Part shown: piece after piece, positions 45,108-54,465 of the stretch | How the letters are laid out: the number at the start of each line of letters is the position of its first letter | Numbering within the stretch: position 1 is the first letter of the stretch | Assembly (NCBI GenBank): GCA_014706295.1 | Contig: JACSVZ010000024.1 | Coordinates: 6,883,608-6,947,607 of the forward strand | Length of the DNA stretch: 64,000 bases | Direction: 5' to 3' | DNA from: Lycocorax pyrrhopterus obiensis | Taxonomy: Eukaryota; Chordata; Aves; Passeriformes; Paradisaeidae | Notes under the pieces: model-generated | What the model was told of the DNA's origin: nothing | Databases searched by the model: none | What the model saw: the letters and a program-made list of their open reading frames with translations, nothing else | Position numbers and translations under genes: made by a program

Positions 45108-48100
45108 GGCTCGGCACTCGGGCACCTGCAGGACACAGAGGGCTCCAATCAGAGCAATCGACTCAGCACCAGTCCCACCTCAGCGAGCTGTCCATCAGCA
45201 CAGAGCGATCGGATAGCCAGAGATTCCCAAATTCAACATTTCAATGATTTACGGGAATATTTCCGATCAGGACTCACGCTGTTCTCACTCGGGGCACAGA
45301 GAGGGGATCCAGCCCGTGCTCCGGGGTTCTCCCACTGCCCAAGTTTTGCTGCTGCCTTTGGGCAGATGCAGAAACCAGAAGAGAGATGCTTTAAAAGGAC
45401 TATTTTCAGACATCAAAATCCCTGTAACCTTCAGAAGAGTTTCCTCCACGCAGCTGGAAGAGGAGTCAGCTCCAGAGCAATAAAGGAGCAGCACAGCCGG
45501 AGGTGGAGCCACTGACAGGCTCCAAAGGGAAAGTACCTTTTTTTAAACAACTTCCCTTTGTCTTGCATTCCTTAGGATTAGGCTGGGCCCTGACAGTGCT
45601 TATCCATTTCAAAACACATCGTGCCCAGGAGGAGATGACAAGCAATCCATCATTATGCAAGCTGCCAATTCCAACTCCATGTTATTTGCTGCTATTTCAA
45701 TTTAGAGGATTTAGCAATGACAGCATTACCAACACTAATGATTTTTGCCAGTCATGCTAAGGTTGGGGGATGTCAAAGACTTCCCTATGGAAACCCCATG
45801 TCTTCATCTGGATTAAGGAAAAGATCTTGTCAACAAGTCAGTCTCAAATCACCCCTCATGGGAACAAAACCTTTACAAACCCTGCTACGGAAATCCCACA
45901 GCAGAGCCTGCTCAGCTGTGCCAACACGGCTCCTCCAGGCCTGCACGCAGGAGTGAACTGCTGTTACAGCGTGCGCTGTCCCGTTCCATCCCCACAGAGC
46001 CAACAATCACACTTTGGCACCTTAATTCTCCCTATTTTTAATCTTTTCATTATTAAAGCTCAGCACGGGGCGATGCGAGGAAAGTCAGGTCAGGGCTGTC
46101 ACCCTCCACTTCCACTGCTCTGCCTTTATCCCAGCCTGTGGTGGGTCCCGAAATTCTCCATGGTTTCCAGGCTCCCTGGCTAACACTGCTTTCACCTCCA
46201 AGAGATCCTTTTAAATACTAATTAGGGTAATTAATAAGCAGTGAGAGCCCAGCCATAGCTTAAGTGTTTTAGGACCGTCCTTGTTGCTTTACTGTAGACT
46301 TTCTATAGGGCACCTCAAGCATGAATAAATAAATCTGTCCAACCTTGTTAGAGCACTGCCTCTTTTTCCCTGTTTTTCAAACCAATAGTCACATTTTCCC
46401 CACACAGAAACAGGCCCAGACTGAAAGCCAGGCAGTTACAGCACACCACTGCTTTCCAGGAACGTTTTGGCTCTGTTACCTTATAAAAATTCATCCCAGG
46501 AGCTCCCTTTGCACATTCCTGGGCAATATGCAAAATAAAAAGCCCCAGATGCTCCGATTTCAGTGCCGAGCAGGCAGAGCTCCCTCACCTCAGCATCACT
46601 GCAGAGCTTTGATTGCTTTCACTTCAGAACAAGCTGGGTTTTTTTTCCCCTCATCTTTTTTGTAACGCAGTTCAAAATTTAAAAACAGACTGAAAAAACA
46701 TGAAATTAAATGAAAACATTTGAGCTGAACTGGGAACTGCTTTTTCTGGGATGTTTCTCTTCATCCCAAGGCCTCACTGAGAGACCCAACATCTGCGTTG
46801 CACAGCAACACTCCTTTATATAACAACAGACAATCTCCTGACATTTCAGAGCATTTTGGACAGAGAGAGGAGCATGATCCCAGCTCTAAGGAAAGGACCT
46901 GCAGGCACAGGTGTCAGAGACACCTCTGGGCTCACCCATTCCCACCACAGCTCACGTTTCTGGGACCACATGGGAAAATTCCTCAGGAGCATGGACAGGA
47001 CACAGCTCCTCAGTCCAGCAGCTTCCCCAGCGCGGGAACGGACTGGACCGAGACCCTCAGCCACAAATAAACGCTCGGAGCAAAATCCACATCCAAGCGT
47101 TACTCACACGATGGTTGGGAGCTTCCTCTGCTCTCACGCAGGCGCCGTGAGTGACTGGAGAAGACTCCTCTGGAGAGCCTCAGCATCTGCTCCAGAGGAG
47201 CCAGGAAGGATCCACAAAGGGTTTGCAGGACTCAGAGTTAGCCAGGGTCTAAGATCTTCATTGTTCAGAGGGCGGGATTTCCTTGGAAAGTTTTAAAAAA
47301 GCTCAGTTAAGCTGTGAATCTCCATTTGCCTACAACCACGCTGCCGTGCTGTTGGCAGCCAGGGAATGCCTCCCAAATTCAGGAGACAGGATTTACACGC
47401 TGATGCAGCTTCTCTGAACTCTGTGGCAGCACCCACAGCTGTGAAGTGTCCTAAGGAGCCTTGCCAGGAGCTGGAAGTCACCTGTTAAGCTCCTGTCCCC
47501 GACTGCTCTGCTGGCACCGGGCAGGGATGGGGATCCTGGCCCAGAGTAAATGTGGATCCAGCATCCTCCATGTGCGTCCCTGCGGATCCAGCATCTTCCC
47601 TCTCTCTCAGCTATTTGGGACATAAACAACCTGGCCAAGGAACTGCCTCTCGCCAAATGTCTCCCCGTGCCCCTGGCCCAAAACACCCACCCCGTTCCAG
47701 CTGACAACCAGGGCTCCACCGTGAGGCAGGTAAACAAGGTTTGACCCTTTTCCCTCCCATATGAAAGGGAAAGAAAAGGGGAGACCCACCCTGGCACCAA
47801 ACAGAGCCCCCTCTGCCTACCTTGGGCCCACCACGTCCTCCAGAGGGGGGATTTTAGGGGAGAGGAGAAGCTAACAGCAGGGAACAGACCCATCCCATCC
47901 CAGCCCGGCCTGTCCTGCACAAGCTCCTACCGCTCTCCCCACTTCGTTTTCCAGTCCTGGAAATCAGAGCCGACCCCCGCAGGGACCAGGGAGACCCAAA
48001 GGCCCCGGGAAAGCTCCGACTGTCACAAACCTCCCGGGGAAACTCCGACCGCCACCAGCCTTCCCCAGGGCCAGGGCGGGGAAGGTCCCGGAGCAGCGGG

Positions 48101-48377
48101 AAGGGACCGTGCGGGGGACAGCGAGGCCAGCCGGTGGCGGGGGCTGTCCCCAGCCGGGGGAGGCCGGGGCACACGGGGGTCCCTGTCCCGGGGAGGGAGA
48201 AGGCGCCGTGGCGGGGGACGGAACGGGGCAGCCCGGGGAGATCCCGGTGTGGGGGTGACGGCCGTGCCCTCCCTCCCTCCCTGCCGGTCGCGGCCTGCGG
48301 CTGCCCCCGGGCCGGGCCGGGCCGGGCGGGGAAGCGCCGGGCGGCGGGGTGGGAGGCGGGCCCGGGGCTGATGCCGG

Positions 48378-48444
48378 TGTCGGGGCCGGGGCCGGGGCCG
48401 GGGCCGGGGTCGGGGCCGGGGTCGGGGTCCGGGTCGGGGCCGGG
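48378..48444. repeat. GGGGCC-type hexanucleotide repeat in KDF1 intron 1
   Basis: About five perfect CGGGGC units followed by interrupted GTCGGGGCCGG-like units. It lies 14-80 nt inside the predicted KDF1 intron 1. The KDF1 transcript would carry the C-rich strand. Confidence 0.85.
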
Positions 48445-48459
48445 CCGGGCTCTCGTTAC

Positions 48460-48600
48460 CTGCGAGCCGGGAGCGCGTCCGGCCCCGCCTCACCTGGGCC
48501 AGGTGCGCCACGTGACCCGGACGGGCCGCGCCGAGGGACAGCAGAGCGCGGCGGGCGAAGCGGCTCCGTCCGCAGCGCCGGGCACGAACCCGGGGACCCC
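48460..48600 (-). other. KDF1: Probable KDF1 non-coding first exon (CpG island)
   Basis: The first coding exon begins at an acceptor (45127-45126), so a 5' exon must exist upstream. A good donor, CAG|GTAACG, with GT at 48459-48458 on the minus strand, sits inside a CpG island (about 48080-48620). The exon end at 48460 is supported by the donor only; its 5' limit is a guess. Confidence 0.45.
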
Positions 48601-48619
48601 CGGGACCCCCGGCCCGGGC

Positions 48620-51300
48620 AGAGCGGCCGCGCCTTTCCTCGAGGGGCTGTGTCCCAAAGCAGCCCTCCTTCCCAGGGCCCCGGTCCCAAGGATCCCTGTC
48701 GGTGAGGACCGCCTCCCCCGAGGAGCCCTGTGCCCACCCTGAATGTTTCCATCCCAAGGGTCTCGCTCCCCCCGGATCCCAGTCCCGAAGCGTCCCTGTC
48801 CCAAAGAGCTGGTGATTCACTCCTGGGGGGCCGGATCCTTCCCCAGAGGTTTGGAGGAAAGGAAAGAGACCCACTGGGAAGGCGGCAGCAGGGAAGGAGC
48901 CTGGTGGAATGGCAGCTGTGCACTGAGTCTGCTGCCGCTTTCCAAGAGGAAAGAGGAGAGAGAAATCAATTTAAAGGATGGTGCCAGTGCCAAGAAGCTC
49001 ATTCCTTCTCCAAAGGGCACAAAGATTGTTTTTATTTATCCAGGCCTCTGGCACTGAAGTCCAGCTGGTGCCGTTTCCCCACTTTGTGGATAACTCACAG
49101 CACTGCTTGGAAATGCGTCATCTCCTCTGCCAGGTGTCTTGAGCACAGATCCCGGCCACAAAACCTCTCCTGGCCCTGTCCCGTGGAGCCTGGCACCCCC
49201 AGGACGAGCTGAGCAGCACAGTGTGCCCCTCTGAACCCAGCACTGCTCAGCTCCTGAATTCTTCCCGTGCCCCATCACCTCCCAGCTGAGCTGGCACCGT
49301 GTCCCACACTGCTGCTGGCATCGCTGGGGCCAGGATGGGGAGCTGGGTCAGCCCAGGAGTCCTGGGGCTTAAACCTGAAGTCCTGATGCAGGACTCCTTC
49401 CCTAAAACTGTGCCAGGATGAAAGAGCAGCGCCTGAGTCCCTCCTGCCCTGGTAACTGGGACACCCGGGGAAAAACGTGGGGAGAGGCTGGGAGAGATGG
49501 CACCGACATTAATTATTTGCTGCCTGTAATAAGGCTTCGCTTTTCTGGAGCACATCCCAGCGCGGGGCTTTGCAGAGGCTGGAGATGAGGCCACTGCACA
49601 TCCCTCGGCTCTGTCCTCCTGCATCCCTAATGCCCGCATCCCGGGGAACTCCGGGGGCTGGGCTGGCCGCAGGATGTCCCATCCCGGTGATTGGTGCCTC
49701 GGCAGAGGGGCGCTGCCAGGGAAGGGAGAACAGAGGGAGAACAAAGCTCTCACCGGGCTTTTGCAGCACCGAGGTTTATTCTGAGCGCTGTTAATTGCAG
49801 CCTCCTCTGCTAAATCATTAATAGCTCCACAGCCCGAGCAGAAATCCTGCAGTTCCGGAGGGTTTTGGGGACTCAGGCTGCGACTTACCTCAGGGCAGGG
49901 GCATTTCTTGTCTTTTTCTACTATTTGCATTTCCCAGCTGCTGTCTGCTCACTGCTGGGATGTGCTGAGACAGCCCGGGGACACGGCTGCTCTGGGGGGC
50001 TCAGCCTCAGTGCCCGGTGTCCCCAGCTCACCTTCTTATTTCTGAAACTCATGTCCAGGCACAGCTGCTCCCCCTTTCCATGGCCTTTTCTCACCCTGGA
50101 GCAGGGACTGGAGCTGGGAAGGCGTCAAGCAGCGCAGACATGGGGAATGATCCAGAAAAGCAATTATTTTCTGAGCAGGTAAAGACAGAGCAGGCGCCTC
50201 CTGAGGTCCCTCCAACCTCTGCAATTCCCGAGTTTCATTTTGGGGAACGGGGGAAGCTCAGGGCAGGACACACCCCAGCCCTTTCCCCTTTTGGGGGTGC
50301 CCTTGGTGGTCCAGGTTCCACCGAATCAGAGCAAAAAATGAGAGAGGAGGATGCTCTGCTTAATGCCTGCCCGTCCCCACAGCTGTTTTGGGCTGGGGGC
50401 AGAGGAAGCATGAAAAGAGCTTTAACCCCACGACAGAGCAGCTCCCCTCAACTTCCACGCCCCATTTTAGAGCAGGGTTTGTATCAGATAGACGAAGATC
50501 GCTCAACCTGGACTTCAGCTTCCCCACAGCCTGGAAAGCAGCCTGAGGAGCCTCAGGGAATGTTGTAGCCGTGTTTCCGACCCCGGGCGGGGGGATGCGG
50601 TGGTGGCAGCCGGGGGACGGGACGAGCCGGCAGCGGGGGCCGGAGCAGTGATGCAGCAGCCGCTGACGCTGCTCCGGTGCCTGGCAGACGTGTGGCAGCC
50701 TGGCAGGAGCAGGACTGTGATGCAAAGCACAAGAGATGGGTTTTTTTTTTCCTCCTAAGGTAAGGAAAGCAAAAATGTCACCAGCCCCGTGGGCGACATC
50801 CACTGAAGGCCTGGATGTGGCTCTGCCTGAAACAGATTTAGGCTGGGGTTTTGTTTTTGGCTTAGGCTTTTATTCCAGTCTGGGGGTGGGATGAAACCTT
50901 GACACCTGGTTTCTGTCATCTCTTTTATCCTCTCTGCTGCTCCCCACGCACCCACACGAAGATGCAGCCGCTGAGGATGACATTCCAACAGGAGGAACCC
51001 CAAAAAACAGGCTCCGGGGGGAGCAAAGTGGCAGTGGCAGCGGCACGTCCCGCTGCAGCCCCCTCCCCTGCCAGCCCCCTCCCAGCGCTGTTAACACCGT
51101 GTAGATGACAATGACAATGACAATGACGTTGGCAGCGACGTTGCCGTGACAGCCACGCAACCAAGGACGCCCCTGCGCCCGGGACACCCCGGCCTCCCAG
51201 CGCAGCCTTTCCCAGTGACCCCTCCGTGACCTTCCCACCGTTTCCCAGCGATCCCACCCGTCCCCAGCCCCGCATTCCCCACCGACCCCTTCAAGGGAGG
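48620..51300. other. KDF1-TRNP1 intergenic region, no gene found
   Basis: No coding exon recognised. AT-rich homeobox-site-like patches lie at about 49505-49530 (ATTAATTATTTGC) and 49790-49835 (GTTAATTGCAG, AAATCATTAATAG), possibly conserved non-coding DNA. A (AATGAC)n run of about 4 copies is at 51104-51127. Confidence 0.55.
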
Positions 51301-51327
51301 GCAGTTTTCCAGCACCACTAACGGGCG

Positions 51328-51620
51328 GTGCCGTACCGAGCCCGGTGCGCGGTGCTGGTACCGTGACGGTGCCATACCGGGCCATACCGAGCCCGAGCAG
51401 CCCCCCAGGGCTGTCCCGTACCGAGCCCGGGGTCCCATCAATGCCGGCCCCGGTGCCGTACCGAGCCCGGTGCAGGATCGAGCCCGTAGCGGTGCCGTAC
51501 CGGGCCGTGCCCAGCGCCGGTGCCGCACCGAGCCCGGGGCCGGTGCAATGCCGGCCCACACCCGGCCCAGTGCCGCGCCGGCCCATACCGAGCCCCGGGC
51601 CGTGCCGTCCCGGTCCGGGG
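51328..51620. repeat. Degenerate GTACCGAGCCCGG repeats upstream of TRNP1
   Basis: Six or more diverged copies of a unit close to GGTGCCGTACCGAGCCCGG, irregularly spaced, ending about 100 bp before the TRNP1 TATA box. The long open frames here on both strands are effects of this repetitive GC-rich sequence. Confidence 0.75.
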
Positions 51621-51719
51621 TCGCGTGTCCCCCACACCCTTCCCCCGTGCCGGTGCGGAGCCCGTGCCGGAGCCGCCCCCGTCGGGGCCGAGCCGCCGCC
51701 GCCAGCACCGCCCCCGGGC

Positions 51720-51726
51720 TATATAT
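51720..51726 (+). promoter_or_regulatory. TRNP1: TRNP1 TATA box
   Basis: TATATAT in an otherwise extremely GC-rich promoter, 36 bp upstream of the ATG. Normal TATA spacing puts the start site near 51748-51755, leaving a 5' UTR of only about 7-14 nt. Confidence 0.65.
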
Positions 51727-51761
51727 CCCCGCCGCATCCCTCCGCCGCCGCTCCCGCTCCC

Positions 51762-52250
51762 ATGGCTGCAGCAGCGGCGGCACCGGCACCTCCGAGCCCC
51801 ACCGGCGGCGACGCGCAGCGCCCGTCCCGCGGCGGCCCCGGCGGCGGCGGCAGCGACAGCAAGAGCGGCGGCCCGGGCGCGCTGGAGCTGGCGGCGGCGC
51901 GGCGGAGGCTCGTGGCGGCGGAGGGGCGGCGGCGGGCGGCGGCCGAGCTGGAGGGGCGGGTGCGGCAGGTGCACTGCGCTCTCCTGCACGCCGAGCTGCG
52001 CCTGGCCGCCCGCGCCGAGACCCTGGGCCGGCTCGGGGCCGGCGTGGCCCAGGCGCAGCTGGCGCTGGCAGCGCAGAGCCAGCGGCTGCAGAAGGGGCTG
52101 CGCCGCCGCCCGCGCCCCCGGCCCGGCGCGCTCCTCGCGGCCGCCCGCGCCCTCCGCAGCTGCGTCCCCTGGGCCCCTGCGCGCACCCGCGGGGCCGCCG
52201 CGGGCACCCCCGTGCGCCGCCTGCCCGCCGCGTCCCGCAGCTCCGCGTAG
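51762..52250 (+). CDS. TRNP1: TMF1-regulated nuclear protein 1
   Basis: Small basic nuclear protein that controls cell-cycle length in neural progenitors and is linked to cortical folding in mammals. A single coding exon of 162 residues (human 227). Alanine- and glycine-rich N-terminal region (1-39), a predicted helical core at about 40-112 (LELAAARRRLVAAEGRRR..., VHCALLHAELRLAARAETLG), then a basic segment (KGLRRRPRPRPGALLAAARA) and the conserved SCVPW at 133-137. These align with human LELAEARRRL, AAELRLAHRAES and GCVPW. The human N-terminal proline-rich extension is missing: the frame stays open upstream, but that DNA carries the TATA box and promoter repeats, so the first ATG after the TATA box (context CTCCCATGG) is chosen. 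Neighbours KDF1 and the open right flank fit human synteny. Confidence 0.85.
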   Translation: MAAAAAAPAPPSPTGGDAQRPSRGGPGGGGSDSKSGGPGALELAAARRRLVAAEGRRRAAAELEGRVRQVHCALLHAELRLAARAETLGRLGAGVAQAQLALAAQSQRLQKGLRRRPRPRPGALLAAARALRSCVPWAPARTRGAAAGTPVRRLPAASRSSA

Positions 52251-52261
52251 GGGGAGCGGCG

Positions 52262-53440
52262 GGGCCGCGGGTGCCGGGGAGCCGGAGGGGTCTGGGGTGC
52301 TCGAGGGGGTTTGATGGGTGGGGACCCAGGGGGTTCTGAAAGTGGGGGACACCTTGGTGGGTCTGGGGGACTCTGCAGGATCTGGGGGACCCCATGGTGG
52401 GGGGGATCCAGTCCTTCAAGGGGTCTTGGGAAGTCTAAACGGTGGGGACACGGGACGTTTGGGGAGTTGGGGGGGTCTGGGGTACTTGACGGGGTTTGAT
52501 CGGGGGAGACCCGGGGGTTTGGGGGCTCTGAAAGTGGAGGGACGCCTTGTTGGGCTCACTGATGGAGCTGTGGGGGGATCCAGCAGGGCCTGGGATCGTT
52601 CAGGGAGTCCTGGAGAGTCTGATGGGGTGGGACCTGGTGGGTTTGGGAGTCCTGGGGTGGGGGGCACCTTGGTGAGTGTGAGGGGCCTGGGGGACCCTGC
52701 AGGATCTGGGGGACCACCTGGTGTGGGGTAACCCAACGGGGTCTGGGGTCCTTTAGAGGAGTCTGGTGGGTTGGGAACCTGTGGGTTTGAGGGTTACAAT
52801 TGAATTCTGCAGAGCGTGAAGGGTCCAAGGGACCGTATGGGGTGGGGGTACCCAGCAGGGTCTGGGGAATCTGATGGGCTGGAACCCAATGGATTTGGGG
52901 GTCCCAGAGGGATCCCGCAGGGTGGGGGATGTCTGGGGCACCTGGCGGGGTCTGGGGACCTTGGGGGTGGTCTGAGGGGTCCAGTGGGATGGGACCCAGT
53001 GGGTTGCAAGCGCTGAAGCATCCTTGAGGGTGCCAGGGAGATCCTGCAGGGTCTCAGGGACTCTATGGGGTGAGGGTACCCAGCAGGGTCTGGGGACCCC
53101 AGCAGTGGCCTGAGGGGTCTGATGGGGGGAGACTCTGGGGTATTTGGGGTTCCATAGGGGACCTTGTGGTATTAGGGCACTCCAGGGGACCCAGCAGGGT
53201 CTGGGGACCTTGGGGTGCCCTGAGGAATTTGGTGGAGGGAGTGTCCCTGAGGGTTGCGGTGCTTGAAGGACCCTGCAGGGTCAGGGTCCAGGGCGTGCAG
53301 TGAGCTGGCAGACTGGGGGGGGACACAATGAGGCTGGAGGACCCAGCAGGTTCTGGGAACCTCCATGGGGTTGGGAGACTCTTCAGAGTCTGGGATCCCT
53401 GGAGAATCTTGCCAGGTTTGGGGGTGTTTATAGAGTAATC
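52262..53440. repeat. Diverged G-rich tandem repeat 3' of TRNP1 CDS
   Basis: About 1.2 kb of imperfect repeats mixing GGGTCTGGGGACCTTGG, ACCCAGCAGGGTCTGGGG, CTGATGGGGTGGGACC and CAGTGGGTTTGGGGGTCC, with higher-order period of very roughly 100-200 bp. Strong strand asymmetry (G-rich on +) and many G-runs. Probably lies in the TRNP1 intron or 3' UTR. Confidence 0.8.
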
Positions 53441-54140
53441 CGCTGCCAGCACCCCCAGCCCGGTCTGGGGTCACCTCCCTCCTGAAGGCAGCAGGTTCAG
53501 GGCAGCCGCTCTGGGGCAGGGCCCCTTCCCCGTCTGAGCCCCCAGGAGGGGACACGGCCCTTGGGCCAGCGGGCACTGGTGGGACTGTGGCACACGGGGC
53601 AGCCCTGACGTGCCCCCTGCAAACCTCAGCGGGGAATCGAGCGGGCTCGGGGCCACCGCACCCCCACCGTCCCTGGCCAGCGACTGGGGCTCCGGCCTGC
53701 GCGGGGACACAGCGGGAAGGGGTCGGGACTCGTGATCCGCCGGCGCTGCTCTCCTCCCACCGAGCCGGAGCTTCGGGACTGCTCTGATGACTGACCGAGC
53801 AGGGACACTTGAAGGCTCCCGGCGCTTCCAGCAAGCGTCCTTGGGGACACCCAATGTCACCTGGAGGCAGAGCCGGTCGCTGCGGGCTGGCAGGAAGGCA
53901 CGAGCAGGCACAGACGGGCTCGGGATGAAGGATCCCTCTCCGGGATGAAGGATGTCTCTCCGGACTGAAAGCCTGTGCAGGACCCTGGCACCGCTGTTCC
54001 CATCGCCGTCCCCACCGCTGTCCCACAGCCCTGAGCCGGCCTCAGGACGGACGGCTCGGACCCGATGGAACCAGCCCGTCCTCGCCAGGAGCTGCAGAGG
54101 TTCAGCTGGCGGAGCCCCCGTGACCCCGCTCCTTCTCCAG

Positions 54141-54465
54141 ACGCCGCCGCCGTCCCCGGGGTGACCGTCCCTCACCCGAGCCACCGGCTCTCGCTTCGCC
54201 GTGCCAAGCTTCCGCGGTGGCTTTCCCCAGAGGCTGCATGAATCCCCCTGGAAAACCATAAGTCCCCCCGTTATTTATTTATTTATTTTAATTTAAAAAA
54301 AACCCAAAACACCGGGTTTGGGCTGGGGTGGGGGGGATTTCACTGACGTCTGAATGTGCCGCGCCTCCGCTGGTGTGACAGCAGGTCTGTTGTGTAACCC
54401 TGGCTGCGCTGCCCGCGCCGTGCTGCCCGTGCTCTGGAATAAACTTTGATATATATTTTATTCAT
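54141..54465 (+). other. TRNP1: Probable TRNP1 3' UTR exon end
   Basis: An acceptor-like CTCCTTCTCCAG ends at 54140. The sequence then runs through a (TTAT)n stretch at 54271-54290 to AATAAA at 54438-54443. Human TRNP1 also has a separate 3' UTR exon. Which donor is used after the stop codon is not clear. Confidence 0.5.

Noticed and set aside
45108..45125. KDF1 starting at 45125 on a non-ATG codon
   Set aside because: The codon is GTG immediately after a splice acceptor, so it is exon sequence, not a start. The first ATG in frame is at 45107.
48023..48874. 283-codon minus-strand frame at the KDF1 CpG island
   Set aside because: Arg/Pro/Gly-rich translation of CpG-island and GGGGCC repeat sequence; not part of the KDF1 coding frame.
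51091..52419. 442-codon minus-strand frame opposite TRNP1
   Set aside because: Antisense to TRNP1 and its GC-rich promoter repeats. The TRNP1 frame alone shows family similarity.
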